From the NCBI GenBank assembly GCA_027858555.1, contig JAQICP010000304.1, forward strand, positions 1-8,497: a stretch of 8,497 bases of DNA, given 5' to 3'. Positions 1 to 6,265 of the stretch are shown here, piece after piece. Each line of letters begins with the position of its first letter. Position 1 is the first letter of the stretch. The translations under genes were made by a program, and so were the position numbers. The notes under the pieces are model-generated. The model did not search any database. It had not been told where the DNA came from and saw only the letters and a list, made by a program, of their open reading frames with translations. The DNA is from Vallitaleaceae bacterium (GTDB taxonomy: Bacteria > Bacillota > Clostridia > Lachnospirales > Vallitaleaceae).

Positions 1-34
1 AATCGGGAGAATCAACCACCGATCGTATATTTTA

Positions 35-55
35 TCTACAAAAATAAATTGTAGA
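35..55. repeat. Inverted repeat upstream of the decarboxylase operon promoter
   Basis: Perfect 7-bp arms TCTACAA (35-41) and TTGTAGA (49-55) are separated by 7 nt and lie about 17 nt upstream of the predicted -35 box. The spacing would suit a dimeric regulator's operator. A run of T (57-61) follows, so a weak AT-rich terminator for a gene left of the window is the alternative. The symmetry is seen directly; its role is not established. Confidence 0.4.
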
Positions 56-71
56 ATTTTTCACAAATGCG

Positions 72-100
72 TTGCGTATTTTAAAATATTCGTGTAAAAT
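72..100 (+). promoter_or_regulatory. Predicted sigma-A promoter of the decarboxylase operon
   Basis: A -35-like TTGCGT (72-77) and a -10-like TAAAAT (95-100) are separated by exactly 17 nt. Transcription would start near 106-108, giving a leader of about 50 nt before the first ATG at 156. It is the best promoter match in the first 155 bases and lies directly before a tight five-gene operon. No transcript data support it. Confidence 0.6.
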
Positions 101-115
101 GATAAACGGTGAAAG

Positions 116-132
116 TTGCTGCTTTGTAGCAA
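116..132 (+). other. Small hairpin in the operon 5'UTR
   Basis: TTGCTGC (116-122) can pair with GTAGCAA (126-132) around a TTT loop, giving 7 bp with one G-U pair. It sits between the predicted start site and the GGAGG ribosome binding site (144-148), without overlapping it. It may protect the 5' end of the mRNA or be incidental. It has no U-tract, so it is not a terminator. Confidence 0.3.
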
Positions 133-155
133 ATCAAATAAATGGAGGTTAACGT

Positions 156-1661
156 ATGACTATAGAAGAAAAAATTAACGATCTCGCTAACCGCCGAACC
201 CTTATAGAGCAAGGTGGCGGTATCGCTGCAATTAATAAAATCCATGCATCTTCACAATTGACTGCAAGAGAACGTATTATAAAATTATTAGATCATAATA
301 GTTTTGTAGAAGTGGGTGCATTTATTAAACCACGTGCTACGGATTTTAATATGAATGCTTCAGATGCGCCAGCAGATGGTGTCATTACTGGGTATGGTGC
401 GATTGAAGGTCAATTGGTTTATGTATACAGCCAAGACAAGATGGTTATGGGTGGTGCACTAGGTGAAATGCACGCCCAAAAAATTGTAAAAATGTATGAA
501 ATGGCTTATAAAGTCGGAGCCCCTGTCATTGCACTCTTAGATTCTGCCGGAATCAGGTTGCAAGAATCTCTTGATGCTTTAGATGGGTTTGGCCAGATAT
601 TTATGAAACAATCATTATTATCTGGCGTGGTGCCACAACTAACAGCAGTTCTTGGTAATTGTGGTGGTGGCGCAGCTATTATACCTTCTATGTCAGATTT
701 TACATTTATGACATCGACAGGTAGTGCTTTATATGTGAACAGTGCCAATGCTTTAGATGCTAAAGTTGAAATGGCCGATATATCAAGTGCCCAGTTTCAT
801 GCAAGGACAACAGGTCTTATTGATTTTATTTATGAAACAGATGAAGAAGTGATGGAAGCAATTCGAAAATTAATGGTGATGTTGCCACTTAATAATTCAG
901 AAGATGCACTCGTTGTACCATGTGATGATGATCCTAATAGAATTTCACCTAGTTTAAATGTAGAAGCTGTATCTGCGAGAGCTGTACTTAGTGAAATAGC
1001 AGACCATAATGAATATCTAGAGATACAACCGCAGTATGCTACGGATGTGGTTGCTTCATTTATAAGAATGAATGGTATGACTGTAGGTGTCGTTGGTAAT
1101 GATGATATGGATGGTATCTTAACCCTCAAAGGGTGCGAGAAGATGACAGACTTTGTCAATGTATGTGATGCCTATCATATCCCGGTGGTAACACTGACTA
1201 ATGTTACTGGCTTTGAGCCAACACTGAGTGCTGAGAAACTCGGCATGTCAAAAAGCATAGCAAAATTGACATATGCATTTGCTAATGCAACGACCTCAAA
1301 AATCAACGTCATTATTAACAAGGCTTATGGTTCAGCTTATATTGCACAAAACTCAAAGCACATTGGTGCTGACTTGGTATATGCGTGGCCAAGTGCTCAG
1401 ATAGCAACGATGAATGCTAATTCTGCAGTAAGAATCATGTATGCCAAAGAGATAGAAAATGCTGAAGTAGCAACTGAATTTATCGCAGAGAAAATTGCTG
1501 AGTATGAAAATAATCAAGCGAGTCCATACGTAGCAGCTGGAAGAGGTTATGTTGATAATATTATCGAACCAGCGGCAACACGCAAACGGATTATAGCTGC
1601 AATAGAGATGCTATATACAAAGCATGAAAGTGGTCCAGAGAAAAAACATGGAACAGTCTAA
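156..1661 (+). CDS. Biotin-dependent acyl-CoA carboxyltransferase subunit (12S/MmdA-like)
   Basis: The 501-residue protein belongs to the crotonase-fold carboxyltransferase family (PccB, MmdA, transcarboxylase 12S), which moves a carboxyl group between an acyl-CoA and biotin. The N-terminal half has DSAGIRLQES (129-138) and GNCGGGAA (167-174). The C-terminal half has NKAYGSAY (388-395), ADLVYAWPSAQIATM (405-419) and a family-like tail ending KKHGTV. Length is normal for MmdA (about 510). The start is supported by GGAGG at 144-148, 7 nt before the ATG. It is first in an operon with gamma, biotin-carrier, beta and OadA subunits, so it probably works in a membrane-associated Na+-pumping complex. 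Several usually conserved glycine positions differ from classical MmdA (family patterns recalled as DSGGARIQEG, GPCAGGA, KAYGGAY), so the substrate is uncertain: methylmalonyl-CoA, malonyl-CoA or another acyl-CoA. The family is certain; the substrate is not. Confidence 0.9.
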   Translation: MTIEEKINDLANRRTLIEQGGGIAAINKIHASSQLTARERIIKLLDHNSFVEVGAFIKPRATDFNMNASDAPADGVITGYGAIEGQLVYVYSQDKMVMGGALGEMHAQKIVKMYEMAYKVGAPVIALLDSAGIRLQESLDALDGFGQIFMKQSLLSGVVPQLTAVLGNCGGGAAIIPSMSDFTFMTSTGSALYVNSANALDAKVEMADISSAQFHARTTGLIDFIYETDEEVMEAIRKLMVMLPLNNSEDALVVPCDDDPNRISPSLNVEAVSARAVLSEIADHNEYLEIQPQYATDVVASFIRMNGMTVGVVGNDDMDGILTLKGCEKMTDFVNVCDAYHIPVVTLTNVTGFEPTLSAEKLGMSKSIAKLTYAFANATTSKINVIINKAYGSAYIAQNSKHIGADLVYAWPSAQIATMNANSAVRIMYAKEIENAEVATEFIAEKIAEYENNQASPYVAAGRGYVDNIIEPAATRKRIIAAIEMLYTKHESGPEKKHGTV

Positions 1662-1675
1662 GAGGTGAATTACGT

Positions 1676-2029
1676 ATGATAGAAACTACAGGTATATCAG
1701 AAGGTATTGTTGCTTTAATCTTAGGGATGTCCACAGTATTTCTGATCTTAATTCTAATTTCAATTGTTATAAGTTTATTCCAACATTTTAATTTTGATAA
1801 TGGTATCAAGTTAAAAAGTAGAAAAACTAATAAAGACACAGAAGAACTTGTTGAATTAGCCAAAACTACTGAACAAGATGAAAAAGAAAGCATAGATGAG
1901 TTAGAACTGGTAGCCATAATTACTTCAGCTATTGCGACAACCCTTAACACGACAACAGATCAATTGGAAATCACTTCTTTTAGAAATATTAGTAACGAAA
2001 CAAGAGGAAGTTGGACTGTAAGACAATAG
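1676..2029 (+). CDS. oadG: OadG-family gamma subunit of the Na+-pumping decarboxylase
   Basis: This 117-residue protein has one N-terminal membrane segment (about residues 9-35, from EGIVALILGM to VISLF). A charged, Lys/Glu-rich linker follows (about 43-75), then a C-terminal segment beginning ELELVAIITSAIA (75-87) and ending GSWTVRQ. That layout is typical of sodium-pump decarboxylase gamma/delta subunits, where the single helix anchors the complex and the C-terminal tail contacts the carboxyltransferase. It starts 14 nt after the first gene, with GAGGTGA at 1662-1668 as ribosome binding site. Small OadG proteins diverge quickly, so the call rests on layout, the ELVA..A..IA pattern and position between two decarboxylase genes. 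Its affinity for the 12S-like or the OadA-type subunit cannot be read from sequence. Confidence 0.85.
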   Translation: MIETTGISEGIVALILGMSTVFLILILISIVISLFQHFNFDNGIKLKSRKTNKDTEELVELAKTTEQDEKESIDELELVAIITSAIATTLNTTTDQLEITSFRNISNETRGSWTVRQ

Positions 2030-2053
2030 GTTAGACAATAACGGAGGAATATC

Positions 2054-2419
2054 ATGAGAAAATTTCAGGTAACAGTGAATGGCAATACATATGAAGTAGA
2101 TGTTGAAGAACTGACAGGCAGTCATAGATCAGGTTCCAAACCTAGTGTGGCAGTTCAACCAACGATAAATGAAACAAAAAAAGCAAGCAGTGGTAGCGGC
2201 CCAGTTTCACTTAAAGTGGAAGCACCTATGCAAGGTAAAATAGTGGATATCAAGGTTTCAGAAGGTGGTAATGTTGAAGCTGGAGATGTTATAGTCATAT
2301 TAGAGGCAATGAAGATGGAAAATGAAGTTGTTGCACCGTCTAAAGGTACAATTGTTTCTATCAATGTAGCAACTGGACAATCTGTCAATGCTGGAGACAT
2401 AATTTTGACAATGAGTTAG
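2054..2419 (+). CDS. Biotin carboxyl carrier protein (biotin/lipoyl-attachment domain)
   Basis: The 121-residue carrier shuttles a carboxyl group on covalently bound biotin between the carboxyltransferases and the beta subunit. Residues 1-20 (MRKFQVTVNG, YEVDVEEL) match the N-terminal strand typical of MmdC/GcdC-like carriers and OadA C-terminal regions. Residues 21-50 form a Ser/Thr/Pro/Lys linker that would act as a flexible tether. Residues 51-121 form the biotinyl domain, with APMQGKI near 57-63 and the biotinylation motif EAMKMEN at 84-90, so the biotinylated lysine is K87. The linker is shorter than the long Ala/Pro linkers of many relatives. GGAGGA at 2043-2048 supports the start. It is the only biotin domain in the operon, so both carboxyltransferases and the beta subunit must share it. 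Strictly cytosolic use in acetyl-CoA carboxylase is unlikely given the neighbours. Confidence 0.93.
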   Translation: MRKFQVTVNGNTYEVDVEELTGSHRSGSKPSVAVQPTINETKKASSGSGPVSLKVEAPMQGKIVDIKVSEGGNVEAGDVIVILEAMKMENEVVAPSKGTIVSINVATGQSVNAGDIILTMS

Positions 2420-2438
2420 AGCGGCGTGGAGGATTGAT

Positions 2439-3641
2439 ATGTGGAAAAATATAATTGATGGTTTTACCAACTTCATTAGTGAATCAGGTATTGCCATTTT
2501 GATAAATAATTTTTTCGATGGTGGTGGCTATAAAAACGTCATCATGATTATTGTTGCATTTGTACTACTATATTTAGCTATTAAAAAAGGATATGAGCCA
2601 CTATTATTAGTACCTATTGCATTTGGTATGTTTTTGGTGAATCTACCACAGATACCACTGGAAGGACTAATGGATGGACCTATTGGTGATAGTCCAGGAG
2701 GTTTATTTTACTATCTGTATAAAGGTGATGAGCTTGGTATATTCCCACCAATTATTTTTATGGGTGTGGGAGTGCTCACGGATTTCGGACCTTTACTAGC
2801 TAATCCTAGAAGCTTTTTACTAGGAGCTGCGGCTCAGTTTGGTATATTTTTAGCATTTTTTGGTGCATTATTTCTTACAAGCATAGCGCCGGACTTATTT
2901 CAATTCGCGGGTCCAGAAGCGTCGGCAATAGCCATTATAGGTGGCGCAGATGGTCCGACAGCTATCTATGTAGCGGTGAAACTAGCCCCTCATTTGTTAG
3001 GACCTATAGCTGTGGCAGCCTATTCGTATATGTCTTTGGTGCCGATTATTCAACCACCGATTATGAGACTGCTTACGACGAAAAAAGAACGACAGATTAA
3101 AATGGTACAACTCCGTACTGTTTCACAAACGGAAAAGATACTCTTTCCTATAGTAGTAACATTATTAGTTGTACTAATCATACCAAAAACTGTACCACTC
3201 ATTGGTATGCTCATGTTTGGTAATCTTATAAAAGTATCAGGTGTTACTGATAAACTAGCAGAAACTGCTTCAAACGCCCTGATGTATATTGTTACGATTT
3301 TCCTCGGAATAACCGTTGGTGCTACTACAAGTGCAGAAGCGTTTTTAAATGTTCAAACACTTGCCATATTAGCACTGGGTCTTGTTGCATTTTCATTTGG
3401 TACTGCAGCAGGCGTTATACTTGGTAAAATCATGAGCAAACTATCTGGTGGTAAAATCAATCCACTAATTGGTGCAGCAGGTGTTTCAGCAGTACCAATG
3501 GCAGCTCGTGTTGTACAGAAAGTCGGTAAGGAAGAAGATCCTACCAACTTCTTATTAATGCATGCAATGGGACCGAACGTAGCAGGTGTTATCGGTTCAG
3601 CTGTTGCAGCAGGTGTGTTTTTATCCTTATATGCGAAATAA
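2439..3641 (+). CDS. oadB: Na+-translocating decarboxylase beta subunit (OadB/MmdB/GcdB)
   Basis: This 400-residue polytopic membrane protein decarboxylates carboxybiotin and couples that to Na+ export. Conserved family blocks are GYEPLLLVPIAFG (51-63), FPPIIFMGVGVLTDFGPLLA (102-121), GGADGPTAIY (168-177), GNLIKVSGV (261-269), NPLIGAAGVSAVPMAARVVQ (341-360) and NFLLMHAMGPNVAGVIGSA (370-388). Residues known to matter in Klebsiella OadB (Asp203, Asn373, Gly377, Ser382, Arg389) appear as D171, N341, G345, S350 and R357, so the pump looks functional. Length is in the normal range. GGAGG at 2428-2432 lies 6 nt before the ATG. The protein cannot itself show whether the partner carboxyltransferase uses oxaloacetate or an acyl-CoA, since OadB, MmdB and GcdB are close relatives; the name OadB is chosen because an OadA-type gene follows. 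It serves as the energy-conserving part of the complex. Confidence 0.96.
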   Translation: MWKNIIDGFTNFISESGIAILINNFFDGGGYKNVIMIIVAFVLLYLAIKKGYEPLLLVPIAFGMFLVNLPQIPLEGLMDGPIGDSPGGLFYYLYKGDELGIFPPIIFMGVGVLTDFGPLLANPRSFLLGAAAQFGIFLAFFGALFLTSIAPDLFQFAGPEASAIAIIGGADGPTAIYVAVKLAPHLLGPIAVAAYSYMSLVPIIQPPIMRLLTTKKERQIKMVQLRTVSQTEKILFPIVVTLLVVLIIPKTVPLIGMLMFGNLIKVSGVTDKLAETASNALMYIVTIFLGITVGATTSAEAFLNVQTLAILALGLVAFSFGTAAGVILGKIMSKLSGGKINPLIGAAGVSAVPMAARVVQKVGKEEDPTNFLLMHAMGPNVAGVIGSAVAAGVFLSLYAK

Positions 3642-3663
3642 CAAGAAAGTATAGGAGGTCATT

Positions 3664-5076
3664 ATGGCAGTAAATACAAATAAACCAGTTAAAATAACAG
3701 ATACTATTTTAAGAGATGCACATCAATCTTTGATTGCTACAAGAATGCGCACCGAAGATATGATACCTGTGCTTAAAAAATTAGATCAAGTCGGCTATCA
3801 TTCACTAGAGATGTGGGGCGGCGCAACTTTTGATGCCTGTATAAGGTTTCTAAAAGAAGATCCTTGGCAACGTCTTAGAACCATCAAAGGTGCAGTTAAG
3901 AATACGAAACTACAGATGTTACTCAGAGGACAGAATATCCTCGGTTATCGACACTATGCTGATGACGTAGTAGCTTACTTTGTTCAAAAAGCCGTATATA
4001 ACGGTATCGATATCATTAGGATATTTGATGCACTTAATGATACAAGAAATCTAAAAACAGCAATTGATGCAACTAATAAAGAGGGCGGCCATGCACAGGT
4101 TGCCATATCATATACCTTAAGTGAAGTGCATACGCTTGATTACTATAAAACTGTTGCAAAGAGAATTGAAGATATGGGAGCGAAATCTATCTGCATAAAA
4201 GATATGGCAGGTTTATTATTACCATACGAAGCGACGAAATTAATTACGGCACTTAAGGAGACGGTTAGCTTGCCAATACAGTTACATGCCCATTACACTT
4301 CAGGTGTAGCTTCAATGACGTACCTGAAGGCTGTAGAAGCTGGTTGTGATATTATTGATACAGCTATTTCACCTTTTTCTATGGGAACATCACAACCTGC
4401 AACTGAGGTTATGGTAGAGACTTTTAAAGGAACACCATATGATACAGGTCTAAACCAAGAGTTACTTGCTGAGATTGCTGATTATTTCAGACCTTTTAGA
4501 GAAGAAGCTTTAGAGTCAGGACTCATGAATCCTAAGGTGCTCGGTGTGGATATAAAGACATTACTTTATCAAGTACCTGGTGGCATGCTATCGAATTTAG
4601 TATCTCAGCTTAAGGAACAAAATGCAGTGACTAAATTCTACAATGTACTCGAAGAAATTCCAAGGGTTCGAGCTGATTTTGGGTATCCACCACTTGTAAC
4701 GCCATCTTCTCAAATTGTTGGGACACAAGCTGTGCTTAATGTATTAGCAGGTGAGCGATATAAGATGGTTACAAAAGAATCAAAAGCAATTGTTAGAGGT
4801 GAGTATGGTCAAACACCAGTACCCATTACGGATGTAGTAAAAGCGCAAGTTATTGGTGATGAAGAGCAGATCACCTGTAGACCAGCCGATTTGCTAGAGC
4901 CAGAACTCCCTAAGTTAGAAAAGGAAATGAATAAATACAAGCAACAGGACGAAGATGTACTCACTTATGCATTATTTCCACAAGTTGCTGAAGATTTCTT
5001 CAAATACCGTGAGGCTCAACAGAGTAAGATCGATATGAAACTGGCAGACGAAAGCCATAAATCATATCCGGTATAG
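3664..5076 (+). CDS. oadA: Oxaloacetate decarboxylase alpha subunit / pyruvate carboxyltransferase (5S type), no biotin domain
   Basis: The 470-residue protein has the HMGL-like TIM-barrel carboxyltransferase (TDTILRDAHQSL at 12-23, EMWGGATFDACIRFL at 49-63) followed by the conserved carboxylase domain (about 290-450). Metal ligands are visible: D18, the lysine normally carbamylated, K179 (in IKDMAG), and the pair H208/H210 (LHAHYTSG). The family transfers the carboxyl group of oxaloacetate to biotin, or the reverse with pyruvate. Enterobacterial OadA is about 590 residues because of a C-terminal biotinyl domain; this protein ends without one, as in transcarboxylase 5S and PycB-type subunits, and must use the separate carrier at 2054-2419. 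AGGAGGT at 3653-3659 is a near-perfect ribosome binding site. It is the last gene before a strong terminator. No biotin carboxylase is present, which argues against pyruvate carboxylase as the main role. Confidence 0.94.
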   Translation: MAVNTNKPVKITDTILRDAHQSLIATRMRTEDMIPVLKKLDQVGYHSLEMWGGATFDACIRFLKEDPWQRLRTIKGAVKNTKLQMLLRGQNILGYRHYADDVVAYFVQKAVYNGIDIIRIFDALNDTRNLKTAIDATNKEGGHAQVAISYTLSEVHTLDYYKTVAKRIEDMGAKSICIKDMAGLLLPYEATKLITALKETVSLPIQLHAHYTSGVASMTYLKAVEAGCDIIDTAISPFSMGTSQPATEVMVETFKGTPYDTGLNQELLAEIADYFRPFREEALESGLMNPKVLGVDIKTLLYQVPGGMLSNLVSQLKEQNAVTKFYNVLEEIPRVRADFGYPPLVTPSSQIVGTQAVLNVLAGERYKMVTKESKAIVRGEYGQTPVPITDVVKAQVIGDEEQITCRPADLLEPELPKLEKEMNKYKQQDEDVLTYALFPQVAEDFFKYREAQQSKIDMKLADESHKSYPV

Positions 5077-5096
5077 CATAGTATGACATACAGATG

Positions 5097-5137
5097 CACC
5101 ATGTATATGATCTATTCATTATATACATGGTGTTTTT
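5097..5137 (+). terminator. Rho-independent terminator of the decarboxylase operon
   Basis: Perfect 12-bp arms, CACCATGTATAT (5097-5108) and ATATACATGGTG (5121-5132), are followed at once by TTTTT (5133-5137). Three more weak pairs could shorten the loop to about 6 nt. It lies 20 nt after the OadA stop codon. No A-tract precedes the stem, so it should act only on the + strand. It separates the decarboxylase operon from the regulator operon. Confidence 0.9.
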
Positions 5138-5173
5138 GAGTGATATATAATAAATGACAGAAAAGAGTGATAT
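5138..5173. repeat. Pair of 9-bp direct repeats GAGTGATAT
   Basis: GAGTGATAT occurs at 5138-5146 and again at 5165-5173, 27 bp apart, just after the terminator. A perfect TATAAT (5146-5151) overlaps the end of the first copy, but no reasonable -35 box is found at the right distance. The repeats may be regulatory or chance in AT-rich DNA. Confidence 0.25.
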
Positions 5174-5224
5174 GTGTTTTGCAACTACAGGGCTTTAGCC
5201 TTTCAAATATTAGCTTAATACAGG

Positions 5225-5253
5225 TTGTTTTTATGATAACAGTGGTTTATAAT
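5225..5253 (+). promoter_or_regulatory. Predicted sigma-A promoter of the regulator-flavoprotein-AroH/Cmk operon
   Basis: TTGTTT (5225-5230) and a perfect TATAAT (5248-5253) are separated by 17 nt. Transcription would start near 5260, leaving a leader of about 85 nt before the ATG at 5345. It is the best promoter match in the intergenic region, and no terminator is seen between it and the right edge of the window, so it may drive all three downstream genes. Confidence 0.65.
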
Positions 5254-5271
5254 GTATTTTAGGTATAAAAT

Positions 5272-5326
5272 ATGAAAGATTATTATGCGATTAATTCAAT
5301 TAATAAAAAAATGAAAGATTTAATGC
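5272..5326. promoter_or_regulatory. Candidate operator: 15-bp palindrome between direct repeats
   Basis: ATTAATTCAATTAAT (5290-5304) is a perfect palindrome with one central base. It is bracketed by two copies of ATGAAAGATT (5272-5281 and 5311-5320), each followed by a similar AT-rich tail ending in ATGC. The cluster lies downstream of the predicted start site and before the RpiR-type gene, where an autoregulatory operator could act by blocking transcription. The symmetry is seen; binding is inferred. Confidence 0.4.
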
Positions 5327-5334
5327 ATGAATGA

Positions 5335-5340
5335 GAGGTG
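5335..5340 (+). promoter_or_regulatory. Ribosome binding site that decides the regulator start
   Basis: GAGGTG pairs with the end of 16S rRNA and its GG is 6 nt before the ATG at 5345. The in-frame ATG at 5327 has only A-rich sequence ahead of it, and choosing it would place this ribosome binding site inside the coding region. The start at 5345 is therefore preferred. Confidence 0.8.
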
Positions 5341-5344
5341 GCAT

Positions 5345-6256
5345 ATGCATCGACAAAATGATTTAGTGAATAGAATTAATGATAACTACTCGAAACTCAG
5401 TAAAGGACAGAAACTATTAGCAAACTACATTATTGATCATTATGAAAAAGCTGTTTTTTTAACAGCGGCTAAATTAGGTGGTATTGTTGGTGTCAGTGAA
5501 TCAACAGTTGTCAGATTTGCAAATGAGTTAGGCTATGATGGTTATCCTAAGTTGCAACGTGCATTAGAAGAATTAGTTAAAACAAAACTTACTTCAATTC
5601 AAAGAATGGAAGTAACAACTGATAGAATTGATAAAAGCCATGTACTAAAATCTGTATTACAATCAGATGCTGATAAAATTAAACATACAATTGAAGAAAT
5701 AGACGAAGCTGATTTTGACCGAGCGGTTGATATGATACTAAGTGCTAAACGCATATATATTTTAGGGGTTAGAAGTAGTGCGCCACTTGCCAGTTTCATG
5801 GGTTTTTATTTCAATTTGGTTTTTGATAATGTGAAATTGGTACATACTAATAGTGTCAGTGAGATGTTCGAACAAATATATCGTGTTTCTGAAGATGATG
5901 TCGTCATCGGTATCAGTTTCCCTAGATATTCTAAACGAACACTAAAGGCAATGGAATTTGCCCAATCAAGAAAAGCAAGTGTGATTACAATAACAGATAG
6001 TCCTTTGTCACCAATGATTCCTTTTGCTGATTGCAGTCTATTGGCGAGAAGTGATATGGCTTCATTTGTAGATTCCTTGGTTGCACCTATGAGCTTGGTG
6101 AATGCACTGATTATAGCAATATGCATTAGTAAAAAAGACATTGTTTTAGATGCATTAGAGAATCTTGAACAAATATGGACTGAATATGAAGTGTATGAAA
6201 GTGATCATAACAGCATATCCAGTTATTTCGTTTCTAAGGAGAATCGCACAGTTTAA
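5345..6256 (+). CDS. MurR/RpiR-family transcriptional regulator (HTH + SIS domain)
   Basis: From the ATG at 5345 the protein has 303 residues; an in-frame ATG at 5327 would add six but lacks a ribosome binding site. The N-terminal HTH_6 domain spans about 1-77, with the recognition region TAAKLGGIVGVSESTVVRFA (40-59) and then NELGYDGYPKLQ (60-71). The SIS sugar-phosphate-binding domain spans about 125-262, with GVRSSAPLA (141-149), GISFPRYSKRTLKAMEFA (189-206) and ITDSPLSP (216-223). Family members bind phosphosugars or related metabolites and act as repressors or activators. The effector cannot be deduced here. The gene follows its own promoter and a possible operator, is 9 nt upstream of the flavoprotein gene, and probably shares a transcript with it and the AroH/Cmk gene. 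Control of the upstream decarboxylase operon is possible but unsupported beyond proximity. Confidence 0.93.
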   Translation: MHRQNDLVNRINDNYSKLSKGQKLLANYIIDHYEKAVFLTAAKLGGIVGVSESTVVRFANELGYDGYPKLQRALEELVKTKLTSIQRMEVTTDRIDKSHVLKSVLQSDADKIKHTIEEIDEADFDRAVDMILSAKRIYILGVRSSAPLASFMGFYFNLVFDNVKLVHTNSVSEMFEQIYRVSEDDVVIGISFPRYSKRTLKAMEFAQSRKASVITITDSPLSPMIPFADCSLLARSDMASFVDSLVAPMSLVNALIIAICISKKDIVLDALENLEQIWTEYEVYESDHNSISSYFVSKENRTV

Positions 6257-6265
6257 GGGGTATAT

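Noticed and set aside
2..23. Inverted repeat ATCGG-N12-CCGAT at the left edge.
   Set aside because: The stem has only 5 bp around a 12-nt loop and no clean T-tract follows; likely chance or part of an upstream gene.
1..54. Possible 3' end of an upstream gene: frame 1 is open to TAG at 52-54 and frame 3 to TAA at 45-47.
   Set aside because: Only 14-17 residues are visible in either frame, the two are equally plausible, and neither shows a recognisable motif. Sequence to the left is needed.
830..1159. Long open frame on the minus strand inside the first gene, and similar minus-strand frames elsewhere, e.g. 2155-2400, 3353-3547, 5806-6141 and 7527-7799.
   Set aside because: They lie opposite strongly supported genes, and their translations show low-complexity Ser/Ile-rich text with no family motif.
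2021..2040. Direct repeat of AGACAATA around the stop codon of the OadG gene.
   Set aside because: Eight bases repeated 12 bp apart look like a small local duplication. It does not disturb the reading frame or the next ribosome binding site.
5327..5344. Upstream in-frame ATG adding six residues to the RpiR-type regulator.
   Set aside because: No ribosome binding site precedes it, whereas GAGGTG is well placed for the ATG at 5345.
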